A stretch of 64,000 nucleotides of DNA from Onchidella celtica (GCA_963931925.1 OZ007573.1:38806296-38870295), one strand, 5' to 3'. Positions 34,902 to 45,745 are shown, counted from the first letter of the stretch. Notes: generated by a model from the sequence alone, not told the origin. Numbers and translations: made by a program.

Positions 34902-37389
34902 TGTGAGAGGATGAACGACTTTTTATTTTTAATGTGCTTTCATGGTAGCTCTAGTGCGTGAGTGAGGGACGGCCACTCATAGTAGTTTATGGACACTTGG
35001 CCGAGCACCATTAATTGGATTATTTCCCTTGTAATACTAGCGCGGGACCCGTTATTCACATCACGGTGAAAAGCGCGCATTTTGATTGGTCAATTGGAAA
35101 TTTTGACCACCGGGCTTCCAACTCTTATATCATGGCTTTAAGTTTCTTACAACTCGCTCCTTCGTTGTTATCCACCGACAGAAAGACGGGAACCCGAATT
35201 CATTTTTGAGAGTAGACAATACCCGATCGGTACAAAATAGGTACTCATGATAACGTTTGTTATCAATGGAGATACGTCGTATTAATGGACGAAAGTATCC
35301 CGCACAAAATTGTCGAATGTTGTTAGTCCTGACACTTTGAAAATTTATATTAAAACTATTACCGGGTTTCTGGTATAAGTAGTCAGTTGGAATTGTAGCA
35401 GCAAGTTTCTACTTTATAATGGTACCAATTTCGTTGTACTTTGATGCACGTGTCCTATTGAAATGATTAATGAGAGGATCTCGGATTTAAAGTAAACCAC
35501 GAGTTAGACGCATGTTATCCCCGATAAATCCAACCTGGGTCAAATTTATTCAATTATTGCTGGAGGGGTCGTTAGAGTAATTTCTGCAGTTTACTGGGAT
35601 ACCTAATTGACTTTTGTGTGCACCCTTTTAACCGTACTGTAAATTCGATTGTGTTAGGACCCTAACCGGTTATGTTGTCGGGCTGGACTCCATGTCCGAG
35701 CCTTTCACTTGTGCAACACGGGCTACGTAATAGCTCTCTCGGACGTCCGCGCGGGCTAATAAATAAGATGCGGTTCGAGTGGTCAAGACACTCCATCATA
35801 GACGCAGAGACAGAGCCGACGCTTGCCATCGCCACCCCGCCCCATAAGGCATGTGGCGGTAGCACAGGACCCGGAGAAACTTTGGGTAAGTTGGAGACTA
35901 TTATATTAGAAGTGACTTTAATTTGCGCACCCCCCCCCCCTTTTTCTTGGATGCCACGTAGAGAATGCTGATCTACAGAGACTATTATGAGTCCGGCTCA
36001 ACGGTAATTGCCATTGTCATTGGACGTGTAGGATGCGCTTTGCAGTACAGTGTCTTGATATTGTGTCTTTATTGTCAAAGTTAACGTTTGCGGTGCTAGA
36101 TGATAATGATGGCTCGCTAACCAAGCTATCACGATTTGCTTGTGTGCCTATATATAGTGTATGTGTAGCATTGCCTTGTTGTGGTAGGCAGTGAGGATTT
36201 CCTGACATGTTGATGTGGATGGCTTATGTTACAGCGAGCGGCACTATACGCTTGATTGTATTACGGGTATTTGTGTACCTTGCCAGTACCACTATGCTAT
36301 AGAGAGCAGTGTGATTGTGATTGCGTGTTTAGTGTTTAAGATGTGCAATTAATTACATGTATTGGAGATGTATAATATTAGTTGGGCCTCACATGGGTGA
36401 GCCCCAGGATTGTTCTATGTGCGGCGGTGGATGAACAATGTTTCAATGAGTCTACACATGTTGCAATGAGTCTCGCCGACATATATATATATATCATGTG
36501 CATGTATTATAGTTATCCAGATGTATTATGCTTCTATGAGTTTCGTAAGTGTGTGAAGGACAGTTTCATTTTAAGGAATGTACACATTACTGTATGTATC
36601 TAGTGGTGTGTCATACACGTTAGCCTGGCGGCATAGCTCCGCGGCTAAGGTCAAAGGGCATGACCCTTCAGTATCGATTGGGAAGGGAAGTCACCAATAC
36701 AATAGCCCTGGGGCGGGTTAGTACTAATAATGGGAGTGGGCCTATGAGGATGGCCTGCATTGGGATGCAGCGTCTGTGTTATGGACGGTCAGTGGGCCAT
36801 GTTGGCCACTGCGTTATTAAATGGAATGGCCACTCTGGATGTGTTGTACACCGGCTCAGTGGAGCGAAACTATTGTGTTCTTGCCCCTTCATTTGTTATG
36901 TCCTTCATACTTTGATTAGTACATTAGTTTATGTTGCCAGTGTACTAGGAAACTCCTTGTGTATATGATATAGCCTCTTGTAGTTGTTATTCATTAACCT
37001 TAGCGCTATTTTATTCCATGCATACATATCCAGTTGGTTATTGCTTAACTTCTATATTATGTTGTTGTTGCTTGATTTAATACTTAATACTATTACTATG
37101 TATGTCCACCATTGATTGCCTGATTAATGTTGTCATTATATCCTAATCATATTTTTGTCTTTTTCTCTTGTTCCAGCTTATGGCTGGTTGGGCTTCTTTT
37201 TTTTGGGCTTCTTTTCTGGGTTTCTCTTCTTTTGTTGGCTTTGTTTGGGCCGCGATACCTTTGTTAGGCTTTTTTTGAATAAATAAGATTGCCAGCAGAA
37301 CCCTGTGTTTGTTAGTCCTGTGTATCCTTAAGGGAGTTACTATTGAACCCACGCAGTAACCACATTACCCACTCGTAGTTCATCCAACA
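34902..37389 (+). repeat. 5' LTR of the Ty3 element (2,488 bp)
   Basis: Begins TGTGAGAGGATG and ends TTCATCCAACA. It is several times longer than typical Ty3 LTRs. It holds possible TATA-like sites (GGTATAAGTAG near 35370, CTATATATAG near 36148), a strong splice donor (35886), a branch-point-like CCTAAT (37142-37147), a pyrimidine tract and acceptor (AG at 37175-37176), and AATAAATAA near 37277. Short open frames inside it are not convincing genes. Confidence 0.96.
35886..37176 (+). other. Candidate intron inside the 5' LTR
   Basis: The donor TTTGG/GTAAGTTGG at 35886 and the acceptor TTTTTCTCTTGTTCCAG/CTTATG ending at 37176 are close to consensus. A CCTAAT branch-point candidate lies about 30 nt upstream of the acceptor. 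If transcription starts upstream of 35886, a 1,291-nt leader intron would be removed before gag. The same sites occur in the 3' LTR at 43829-45119. Confidence 0.5.
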
Positions 37390-37394
37390 TTTTC

Positions 37395-37413
37395 TGGTGT
37401 CAAGAAGTGGGAT
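37395..37413 (+). promoter_or_regulatory. Primer binding site, tRNA-Leu-like with one extra base
   Basis: TGGTGTCAAGAAGTGGGAT starts five bases after the LTR. It corresponds to the complement of the 3' end of animal tRNA-Leu (CCACTTCTGACACCA), as I recall it, apart from one additional A after TGGTGTCA. Confidence 0.7.
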
Positions 37414-37452
37414 ACACAGAAGGGTTAGTTTGTAAGTCTAGAAAGCCCAACC

Positions 37453-38382
37453 ATGCCACGAACAACAGGAAGCCGAAGTTCAGATGAGGAACAACCCCCC
37501 GCACCACCGCCGATGCCAACACAGCCCTACGTTATAATGGCAGCAGAGCAGCCGAGGATCGACACATTCTACGGCGACATGGGGAGAGGAGGTGCAGAGA
37601 GGTTTGAGGGACAGCTCCGGGCCTGTTGGTCCAGCAGGCCAGAACTCTCCGAGGACCGCCGCCTCACCATCCTTCTAAACAGCGTCGGCCCCGAGGTGAG
37701 GGCGGAACTCAAGTGCCACCCCCGGGAGGTGCAGCGAGATCCTGAGAGAGCTCTCCAGTGTATACTGGAGGCTTTCGGAGAACACCGGTCACCCAGCGAC
37801 CTGTTCATAGCCCTGAGCCAGTGCCGCCAACGACCAGGGGAGACGGTGAGGGGTTTCTCCCATCGGCTGAGGGATATGTTCGACGCCCTTACCAAGCGCC
37901 AGTCTGCCCTGAGGGAGCCCATATATGAAGAGAGCATCCTGAGGGACATCTTCATGGGGGCCCTCTCAAGCGAATCGCTCACGGCCCAGCTCCGTGAATA
38001 CAGGTTCCAGCATCCAGATGCCACCTTCCTGGACATCCGGAACACTGCCATCCGCTGGTATGACGACAGGGGACACCCCGACAGCCACGTCCAAGCCATT
38101 GCGACCAGGGCTGACAACAGGCCACCCCAACACTCCGCCGCCGCCACTGCTAACACCAGCGACCGGGCCATCGCTGATCTCAACGGCAGGCTGGAGAAAA
38201 TGGAAGCTCTCCTGTCTCGGTTGGCTGAGGAGGAGCCACTCAGCCACCGGAGAAGGAGGACGAGGGGGCAACGATCTGAGAGGGGACCAGGAGCCTGTTT
38301 CCAGTGTGGACGACAGGGACACTTCGCAAAGGACTGCCGCCGCTATCCACGCAAGCCACAGGGGGAAGGGCGACCCCTGTAG
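37453..38382 (+). CDS. gag: Ty3 Gag polyprotein
   Basis: 309 residues; structural protein of the retrotransposon particle. After a Pro-rich start comes a retrotransposon Gag core (about 30-200) with LTILLNSVGPEVRAELKCHP and SQCRQRPGETVRGFSHRLRD. A Leu-rich helix follows (LNGRLEKMEALLSRLAEEE, about 245-263), then a single CCHC zinc knuckle CFQCGRQGHFAKDC (about 282-295) for RNA binding. It starts 63 bp after the LTR and ends at TAG 38380-38382, overlapping the pol frame. Intact. Confidence 0.95.
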   Translation: MPRTTGSRSSDEEQPPAPPPMPTQPYVIMAAEQPRIDTFYGDMGRGGAERFEGQLRACWSSRPELSEDRRLTILLNSVGPEVRAELKCHPREVQRDPERALQCILEAFGEHRSPSDLFIALSQCRQRPGETVRGFSHRLRDMFDALTKRQSALREPIYEESILRDIFMGALSSESLTAQLREYRFQHPDATFLDIRNTAIRWYDDRGHPDSHVQAIATRADNRPPQHSAAATANTSDRAIADLNGRLEKMEALLSRLAEEEPLSHRRRRTRGQRSERGPGACFQCGRQGHFAKDCRRYPRKPQGEGRPL

Positions 38383-41300
38383 ACCAGAGTCCGGCTACAG
38401 ATGGGTCAAGTGAGGACTCATTCACACGACGAGCGGTTGGGGAGCTCCCTGTCAGGACGGTACAGTTGAATGGAATACCAGTCACTGGGACCATCGATAC
38501 CGGATCACAAGTCACGACTGTCACCTCGGCGATCTACCAGCGGCACTTCAAGGGAAAATTGCAGAGGCCCACTCAACACTACCAACTGACCGCGGCGAAT
38601 GGACTCAGCATTCCATATGAGGGGTACATGGTTGCTGATGTGACAGTGGATGGACAGACAGCCCAAGATCGAATAGTCTTCGTCCTGAGCGGGGACGGTC
38701 CTGCCCTGAATTCGTGCCTGATAGGGATGAACGTCCTAAACCATCTGGATGTAACCTTGCCCTCACCAAACTCCTCACAACAGCAGCACCCCTACGCTAG
38801 AGCCCCCAAGCAAGCCACGGTGATACCAGCTCGCACCGTCAAGACAGTAGTAGCAACAGGAGGCAATACCCGAAACCAAGAGACGGTAATTTTAGAAGCG
38901 ATAGTAGATGGTCCACGCCGAGGCTTGGCTGTTCTGACAACCTATGTGACTCCAATAGATGGGAAGCTGAAGGTTCTAGTCATGAATGAGACGGATGAAG
39001 ATGTTGTTTTGCCAGCCCGTGCCCCTCTGGGAAAGATATACCCTGCCAGTCCTGCTGTACATGTCAACCACGTCAACTGCGAGTCGCCGAGGTCCCCCGT
39101 TAATCACCCACCAAGACAAGGCCCCACACCTGAGGCTCTACAAAAGCTTACCGAGATGGTTTCAATCCCAACCCTGAACAACCACGAGCAAACCACGCTA
39201 AGGGACTTACTGGTCACACACCAAGATGTCTTTGCCTGGACGGACGCTGAACTGGGATATACGGATAGAGTGCAACATAATATAGTAGTGACGGATGACA
39301 CGCCAGTCTCCCAACCATACCGAAGGATCCCGCCATCTCAGTTGAAGGAAGTGCAAGAACATATTGAGGACCTCTTGCGTCGTGGCGTGATCCAACCAAG
39401 TAGTAGCCCCTATGCCTCACCCATTGTTGTTTGCCGCAAGAAGTCAGGCGAGCTGAGACTCTGTGTCGACTACCGCCAGCTGAACAACATAACCAGGAAG
39501 GACGCATTCCCACTTCCCAGGATTGACGAGTGTTTAGACATACTAGGTGGCTCAAAATTCTTCTCAACCCTAGACCTCGCCAGTGGTTACCATCAAGTTG
39601 CTATGTCGGAAGAATCTCGAGAGAAGACTGCTTTCATCTGCCCCTTTGGCCTGTACGAATACAATAGGATGCCCTTTGGTCTGTGCAACGCCCCGGCCAC
39701 CTTCCAGCGATTGATGCAGTCCACAATGAGTGACTTCATATTCAAGATACTGCTGGTCTACCTGGACGACCTGTTAGTCTTTTCGCCAACCCTTACCGAA
39801 CATCTGGAGAGACTGGAGTCTGTCTTCACTCGACTTCGCACCATTGGCGTCAGGTTAAATCCCAACAAGTGCTCATTTGCCCGCTCTTCAGTACCCTTCC
39901 TAGGACACACTATCTCGAATGAGGGGATCTCTACTGATGAAGACAAGGTCCGCGCCATAACGGAATATCCTATGCCGAAGACCATGAGAGACCTAAGGAC
40001 TTTTCTGGGGATGGTGGGCTATTACCGTCGTTTCATAAAGCATTTCGCCAGAATGGCCCGCCCCCTCCATGAAGTCATCAGCAAGGCAAACCAGCAGAAC
40101 CAAGGCAGCTACAAGAAGCACCAAAAACTGGGTGAGCTATGGACGACTGAATGCCGACAAGCCTTCCTGGAACTGCGAGATGCCCTCTACAGCGACGCAG
40201 TAGTGTTGGCCTACCCTGATTTCGACAAGCCTTTCGTCTTGGAAGTAGATGCTAGCCATGAAGGTCTAGGTGCTGTCCTCAGCCAGGAGAAGGACGGACG
40301 ACGACGTGTAATCTCTTACGCAAGCAGAGGATTGAGGCCCAACGAGAGGAAGATGCGTGGATACAGTTCATACAAGCTGGAACTACTAGCAATGAAGTGG
40401 GCCATAACCGAGAAATACCGGGGATATTTGCTGGGCAACTGCTTCACCGTATACACCGATAACAACCCCCTAAGTCACATTCTGTCTTCCAAACGCAGTG
40501 CAGTGGAACAACGCTGGATAGCTGAGCTCGCAATGTTCAACTTTGATATCAAGTACCGCTCGGGGAAGGAAAATGCGAATGCTGATGCTCTGTCCCGACA
40601 CCCCCTTCCGGCACCACCCGACGAGGACGCTGATGAATTGGTAACTATTGCTTCCGCCTGCCTGCAGTCTACCACACACCTCCCATTGGAAGTTGCCACC
40701 ACGGTTGGAGAAGTGTTTGTGAACCATCTGCACCTGTCTCCTGCCAAAGCCCTTATTCCCTCCCTCAATAACGAAGACCTAGCAGCTGCCCAAGAAGATG
40801 ATCCAGCCATCCAAGTTGTCTACCGAGCAGTAAGGGCGCAACAAAAACCCACAGCCATAGAGCGCAAAGACCTAACTAGTGACACCCTCGCCATACTGAA
40901 ACAGTGGCACAAGCTTTCCATCCACGACAGCATACTAGTGCGGAAGATTCTCGACCCAGTCCATGGAGAAGTAAAACAGGTAGTCTTACCATCCAAATAT
41001 CGTGAAACTGCTATTAGGTTTGCACACGACGGCACCGGACATCAAGGCCCCGAGCGAACACTCGCCCATATACGACAACGGACCTATTGGCCAGACCAAA
41101 CCAGTATGGTTCAACAGTATTGCCAACAGTGCGAGCGGTGCCAGCGATCTAAGCATCCCCCTGTCCGTGTTGCCAAACCCACTGGTCATCTTGTGGCCAC
41201 TCACCCCTTGCAAATTGTGGCCATGGACTTCGCAAAAATTGAGCCCACTACTGATGGCTACGAAAACATACTGGTCATGACAGATGTTTTCACCAAGTGG

Positions 41301-42236
41301 ACAGTAGCAGTGCCAACCAAGGACCAGACAGCAGCGACAGTTGTTCGCCACCTCATTCACTCGTGGATTGTCCACTATGGGGTTCCAGAGAGGCTACATT
41401 CCGACCAGGGACGGCAGTTCGAGGCTGAAGTGGTACGCCAGCTCTGCAGCCACTATGGCATCACCAAGTCCCGCACCACCGCTTATCATCCACAAGGCAA
41501 CGGCCAGTGCGAACGGTTCAACCGCACTATGTTCAGTCTGCTGTCCACCTTACTCCCAGAACAGAAGTTAAGATGGCGAGAATACCTGCCGGAATTAACT
41601 TTCTGTTACAATGCCACCCCCCATTCTTCCACTGGAGTGTCCCCTTACGAGCTCTTGTTTGGCAGGAAACCACGTCTGCCATTGGATGTCTATCTGGGTG
41701 ACGAGACACCAGCCTCCACTTCGGTAGGCGACTACGTCCAGCGGCATATACAACGGCTCAACGAACTGAGGGCGAAGGTAGCGAGGAAGGTGGAGTCCAC
41801 GCACCTTCTGCAGGACGCACGAAGGACGACCCCCCACAACGCCGCCCATCTTCAGCCGGGCGACCATGTCCTTGTCAAGCACCACTATCCTGGTCGACAC
41901 AAGATCCAGGACCCGTACCCCGGTCCTGTACACACCGTCCTGTCTGTTCCCCCGCCTCATGGTGGTTACTTTACCATCAGAAACCCAGATGGAGATGCCT
42001 CTGCGGTCAACGGAGACCTCTTGCGGTTATTTCACCCCCCAGTGGTCAACACACGTCCACAGCACCCGCCTCCACTGCCTGCGTCGACCGATGTCTGGTA
42101 CTTCCCGGCTCACCACCCTTGCCAGCCACCTGCAGCCCGACCGGACCCTCAACCTGGGATGACAACTTCCCAGCGCCTACCTCCTGTGCGACGGTCCAGC
42201 CGCCCACACAGACAACCCCAGAGATTGGACCTCTGA
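38280..42236 (+). CDS. pol: Ty3 Pol polyprotein (protease, RT, RNase H, integrase)
   Basis: The frame is -1 relative to gag, opens after TGA at 38277-38279 and overlaps the gag end by about 100 bp. There is no in-frame ATG at the beginning, so expression by -1 frameshifting is likely. Counting from codon 38304: aspartic protease DTG at 65-67; RT about 335-520 with YLDD at 486-489; RNase H with D649, E693 and D719; integrase zinc finger H908, H913, C943, C946; catalytic D975, D1034 and E1070, with 35 residues between the last two (DD35E). A GPY/F-like module (PGDHVLVKHHYPG, then YPGPVHTVL) follows, and a Pro-rich tail ends at 1310. All key residues are present and no stops occur. Confidence 0.97.
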   Translation, partial: EGTRSLFPVWTTGTLRKGLPPLSTQATGGRATPVDQSPATDGSSEDSFTRRAVGELPVRTVQLNGIPVTGTIDTGSQVTTVTSAIYQRHFKGKLQRPTQHYQLTAANGLSIPYEGYMVADVTVDGQTAQDRIVFVLSGDGPALNSCLIGMNVLNHLDVTLPSPNSSQQQHPYARAPKQATVIPARTVKTVVATGGNTRNQETVILEAIVDGPRRGLAVLTTYVTPIDGKLKVLVMNETDEDVVLPARAPLGKIYPASPAVHVNHVNCESPRSPVNHPPRQGPTPEALQKLTEMVSIPTLNNHEQTTLRDLLVTHQDVFAWTDAELGYTDRVQHNIVVTDDTPVSQPYRRIPPSQLKEVQEHIEDLLRRGVIQPSSSPYASPIVVCRKKSGELRLCVDYRQLNNITRKDAFPLPRIDECLDILGGSKFFSTLDLASGYHQVAMSEESREKTAFICPFGLYEYNRMPFGLCNAPATFQRLMQSTMSDFIFKILLVYLDDLLVFSPTLTEHLERLESVFTRLRTIGVRLNPNKCSFARSSVPFLGHTISNEGISTDEDKVRAITEYPMPKTMRDLRTFLGMVGYYRRFIKHFARMARPLHEVISKANQQNQGSYKKHQKLGELWTTECRQAFLELRDALYSDAVVLAYPDFDKPFVLEVDASHEGLGAVLSQEKDGRRRVISYASRGLRPNERKMRGYSSYKLELLAMKWAITEKYRGYLLGNCFTVYTDNNPLSHILSSKRSAVEQRWIAELAMFNFDIKYRSGKENANADALSRHPLPAPPDEDADELVTIASACLQSTTHLPLEVATTVGEVFVNHLHLSPAKALIPSLNNEDLAAAQEDDPAIQVVYRAVRAQQKPTAIERKDLTSDTLAILKQWHKLSIHDSILVRKILDPVHGEVKQVVLPSKYRETAIRFAHDGTGHQGPERTLAHIRQRTYWPDQTSMVQQYCQQCERCQRSKHPPVRVAKPTGHLVATHPLQIVAMDFAKIEPTTDGYENILVMTDVFTKWTVAVPTKDQTAATVVRHLIHSWIVHYGVPERLHSDQGRQFEAEVVRQLCSHYGITKSRTTAYHPQGNGQCERFNRTMFSLLSTLLPEQKLRWREYLPELTFCYNATPHSSTGVSPYELLFGRKPRLPLDVYLGDETPASTSVGDYVQRHIQRLNELRAKVARKVESTHLLQDARRTTPHNAAHLQPGDHVLVKHHYPGRHKIQDPYPGPVHTVLSVPPPHGGYFTIRNPDGDASAVNGDLLRLFHPPVVNTRPQHPPPLPASTDVWYFPAHHPCQPPAARPDPQPGMTTSQRLPPVRRSSRPHRQPQRLDL

Positions 42237-42832
42237 CTCTTATTAGTGATTAACATTAGACATTGACTGTGAGTGCAGAAAGAGCAGGGGAGCGCACCCA
42301 TCAAGACCCCCCCCGAGTTTCCATCAGGCCAGATGATAGACCACCGAATCCAAGGGAGCTCCGCCTCAAGATTTTAAGTTAGAGAGTATGCCCATGTTGG
42401 CTTTCTCCACAGCTTAATTACAATTACTTTTATGCCTATGTTGACCTTACCTTTTTCATTGCCCTGGTGCCCTTATAGCATATTGTATTTTTTTGTACTG
42501 TTCGATCCTACGTTAACCCTGATAGTGGTCTGGGACCACCGTTGCAGGTCTGGGACCTGTTGTTTTGTCCATATGATGTAACTTACTACAGCCAGAGCTG
42601 AGACTGTTGTGTACATCTTCAGGATGCCAGTAGTAACTTAGCCGGTTCACGCCACCTGTTAGTGGTTATAAAGAGGATGGACCATTGTTGTACTTCGGTT
42701 CACTGTGTGTAATTTGCAATTGTTCTACTCTAAGTGATGGTATCATAGCCCCTTAGAGTTTGATTGTACCTTCAGTGGTCTTTTGTAAACCTTTGAATTG
42801 ATGTATGTGTCACGTAAGGGACTACGTGACTT
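42237..42832 (+). other. Ty3 internal 3' untranslated region
   Basis: About 600 bp between the pol stop and the polypurine tract. No ORF and no envelope-like frame. A TTATAAAGAGG box near 42667 could be a TATA element, but its role is unknown. Confidence 0.6.
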
Positions 42833-42844
42833 AGCAGGGGAGAA
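42833..42844 (+). promoter_or_regulatory. Polypurine tract of the Ty3 element
   Basis: AGCAGGGGAGAA directly abuts the 3' LTR start. Purine-rich apart from one C, and at the expected position for plus-strand priming. Confidence 0.8.
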
Positions 42845-45332
42845 TGTGAGAGGATGAACGACTTTTTATTTTTAATGTGCTTTCATGGTAGCTCTAGTGC
42901 GTGAGTGAGGGACGGCCACTCATAGTAGTTTATGGACACTTGGCCGAGCACCATTAATTGGATTATTTCCCTTGTAATACTAGCGCGGGACCCGTTATTC
43001 ACATCACGGTGAAAAGCGCGCATTTTGATTGGTCAATTGGAAATTTTGACCACCGGGCTTCCAACTCTTATATCATGGCTTTAAGTTTCTTACAACTCGC
43101 TCCTTCGTTGTTATCCACCGACAGAAAGACGGGAACCCGAATTCATTTTTGAGAGTAGACAATACCCGATCGGTACAAAATAGGTACTCATGATAACGTT
43201 TGTTATCAATGGAGATACGTCGTATTAATGGACGAAAGTATCCCGCACAAAATTGTCGAATGTTGTTAGTCCTGACACTTTGAAAATTTATATTAAAACT
43301 ATTACCGGGTTTCTGGTATAAGTAGTCAGTTGGAATTGTAGCAGCAAGTTTCTACTTTATAATGGTACCAATTTCGTTGTACTTTGATGCACGTGTCCTA
43401 TTGAAATGATTAATGAGAGGATCTCGGATTTAAAGTAAACCACGAGTTAGACGCATGTTATCCCCGATAAATCCAACCTGGGTCAAATTTATTCAATTAT
43501 TGCTGGAGGGGTCGTTAGAGTAATTTCTGCAGTTTACTGGGATACCTAATTGACTTTTGTGTGCACCCTTTTAACCGTACTGTAAATTCGATTGTGTTAG
43601 GACCCTAACCGGTTATGTTGTCGGGCTGGACTCCATGTCCGAGCCTTTCACTTGTGCAACACGGGCTACGTAATAGCTCTCTCGGACGTCCGCGCGGGCT
43701 AATAAATAAGATGCGGTTCGAGTGGTCAAGACACTCCATCATAGACGCAGAGACAGAGCCGACGCTTGCCATCGCCACCCCGCCCCATAAGGCATGTGGC
43801 GGTAGCACAGGACCCGGAGAAACTTTGGGTAAGTTGGAGACTATTATATTAGAAGTGACTTTAATTTGCGCACCCCCCCCCCCTTTTTCTTGGATGCCAC
43901 GTAGAGAATGCTGATCTACAGAGACTATTATGAGTCCGGCTCAACGGTAATTGCCATTGTCATTGGACGTGTAGGATGCGCTTTGCAGTACAGTGTCTTG
44001 ATATTGTGTCTTTATTGTCAAAGTTAACGTTTGCGGTGCTAGATGATAATGATGGCTCGCTAACCAAGCTATCACGATTTGCTTGTGTGCCTATATATAG
44101 TGTATGTGTAGCATTGCCTTGTTGTGGTAGGCAGTGAGGATTTCCTGACATGTTGATGTGGATGGCTTATGTTACAGCGAGCGGCACTATACGCTTGATT
44201 GTATTACGGGTATTTGTGTACCTTGCCAGTACCACTATGCTATAGAGAGCAGTGTGATTGTGATTGCGTGTTTAGTGTTTAAGATGTGCAATTAATTACA
44301 TGTATTGGAGATGTATAATATTAGTTGGGCCTCACATGGGTGAGCCCCAGGATTGTTCTATGTGCGGCGGTGGATGAACAATGTTTCAATGAGTCTACAC
44401 ATGTTGCAATGAGTCTCGCCGACATATATATATATATCATGTGCATGTATTATAGTTATCCAGATGTATTATGCTTCTATGAGTTTCGTAAGTGTGTGAA
44501 GGACAGTTTCATTTTAAGGAATGTACACATTACTGTATGTATCTAGTGGTGTGTCATACACGTTAGCCTGGCGGCATAGCTCCGCGGCTAAGGTCAAAGG
44601 GCATGACCCTTCAGTATCGATTGGGAAGGGAAGTCACCAATACAATAGCCCTGGGGCGGGTTAGTACTAATAATGGGAGTGGGCCTATGAGGATGGCCTG
44701 CATTGGGATGCAGCGTCTGTGTTATGGACGGTCAGTGGGCCATGTTGGCCACTGCGTTATTAAATGGAATGGCCACTCTGGATGTGTTGTACACCGGCTC
44801 AGTGGAGCGAAACTATTGTGTTCTTGCCCCTTCATTTGTTATGTCCTTCATACTTTGATTAGTACATTAGTTTATGTTGCCAGTGTACTAGGAAACTCCT
44901 TGTGTATATGATATAGCCTCTTGTAGTTGTTATTCATTAACCTTAGCGCTATTTTATTCCATGCATACATATCCAGTTGGTTATTGCTTAACTTCTATAT
45001 TATGTTGTTGTTGCTTGATTTAATACTTAATACTATTACTATGTATGTCCACCATTGATTGCCTGATTAATGTTGTCATTATATCCTAATCATATTTTTG
45101 TCTTTTTCTCTTGTTCCAGCTTATGGCTGGTTGGGCTTCTTTTTTTTGGGCTTCTTTTCTGGGTTTCTCTTCTTTTGTTGGCTTTGTTTGGGCCGCGATA
45201 CCTTTGTTAGGCTTTTTTTGAATAAATAAGATTGCCAGCAGAACCCTGTGTTTGTTAGTCCTGTGTATCCTTAAGGGAGTTACTATTGAACCCACGCAGT
45301 AACCACATTACCCACTCGTAGTTCATCCAACA
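42845..45332 (+). repeat. 3' LTR of the Ty3 element (2,488 bp)
   Basis: Matches the 5' LTR throughout, including an 11-C run and the same short open frames. AATAAATAAGATTGCC near 45220 is the probable polyadenylation signal. The following CAAA is the target-site duplication. Confidence 0.96.
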
Positions 45333-45410
45333 CAAAGGAAAGGAAGTGAAAGAACTGACCGAACGTCGTTCGACTGTGGTGTGGTTGACAAGCTACCAGC
45401 AGAAGTGGGG

Positions 45411-45745
45411 CACTACCGGATAAGTGCGGTCCCTATCTTGCCCACTTCATTTCCGCCATCTTTTGCGGTCCCTAAACTCTTAAGGAGTGCCGTCAGATTG
45501 ATATGTAACGACGTGAGGGTCTAGTCAGTTTGTATCATCGAGGCCGTAGGCCGATGTTCGTCTGGGCAGTAGTCAGATTGACATATCAGGGAAAGCCGCC
45601 GGGAACTAAATAATAGAATTTAAAATAGGGACCGCAACTCTTAAGGAGTGCCATATGGCCCAACTCTACCCAACACTATCTGACGTCAGAACCAAGATGG
45701 CGGAAACGAAGTGGGCAAGATAGGGACCGCACTTATCCGGTAGTG
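45411..45745. mobile_element. 335-bp MITE with long inverted repeats (CACTA ends)
   Basis: The left end CACTACCGGATAAGTGCGGT is repeated as its exact reverse complement at the right end. The arms extend to about 52 bp with one mismatch (through TTCCGCCATCTT). A segment with CTCTTAAGGAGTGCC occurs twice inside as a direct repeat. It interrupts the THAP coding sequence. A CACTA start suggests the CACTA/EnSpm group, but no 2-3-bp target duplication was found (GGG versus TTC), so the superfamily is open. Confidence 0.8.

Larger units (their letters stand above)
34902..45332 (+). mobile_element. Complete Ty3/gypsy LTR retrotransposon, 10.4 kb
   Basis: Two LTRs of 2,488 bp each (34902-37389 and 42845-45332), constant offset 7943 with no differences seen, TG...CA ends, and a target-site duplication of CAAA (34898-34901 and 45333-45336; ACAAA if the last LTR base is counted). 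In between lie a PBS, gag, pol and a polypurine tract. The pol order protease-RT-RNaseH-integrase places it in Ty3/gypsy. No envelope ORF and no obvious chromodomain are seen. Intact ORFs and matching LTRs indicate very recent insertion. Confidence 0.97.

Noticed and set aside
35015..37352. Short open frames within the Ty3 LTRs (repeated at 42958-45295)
   Set aside because: Small, on both strands, no domain. Identical in both LTRs simply because the LTRs match.
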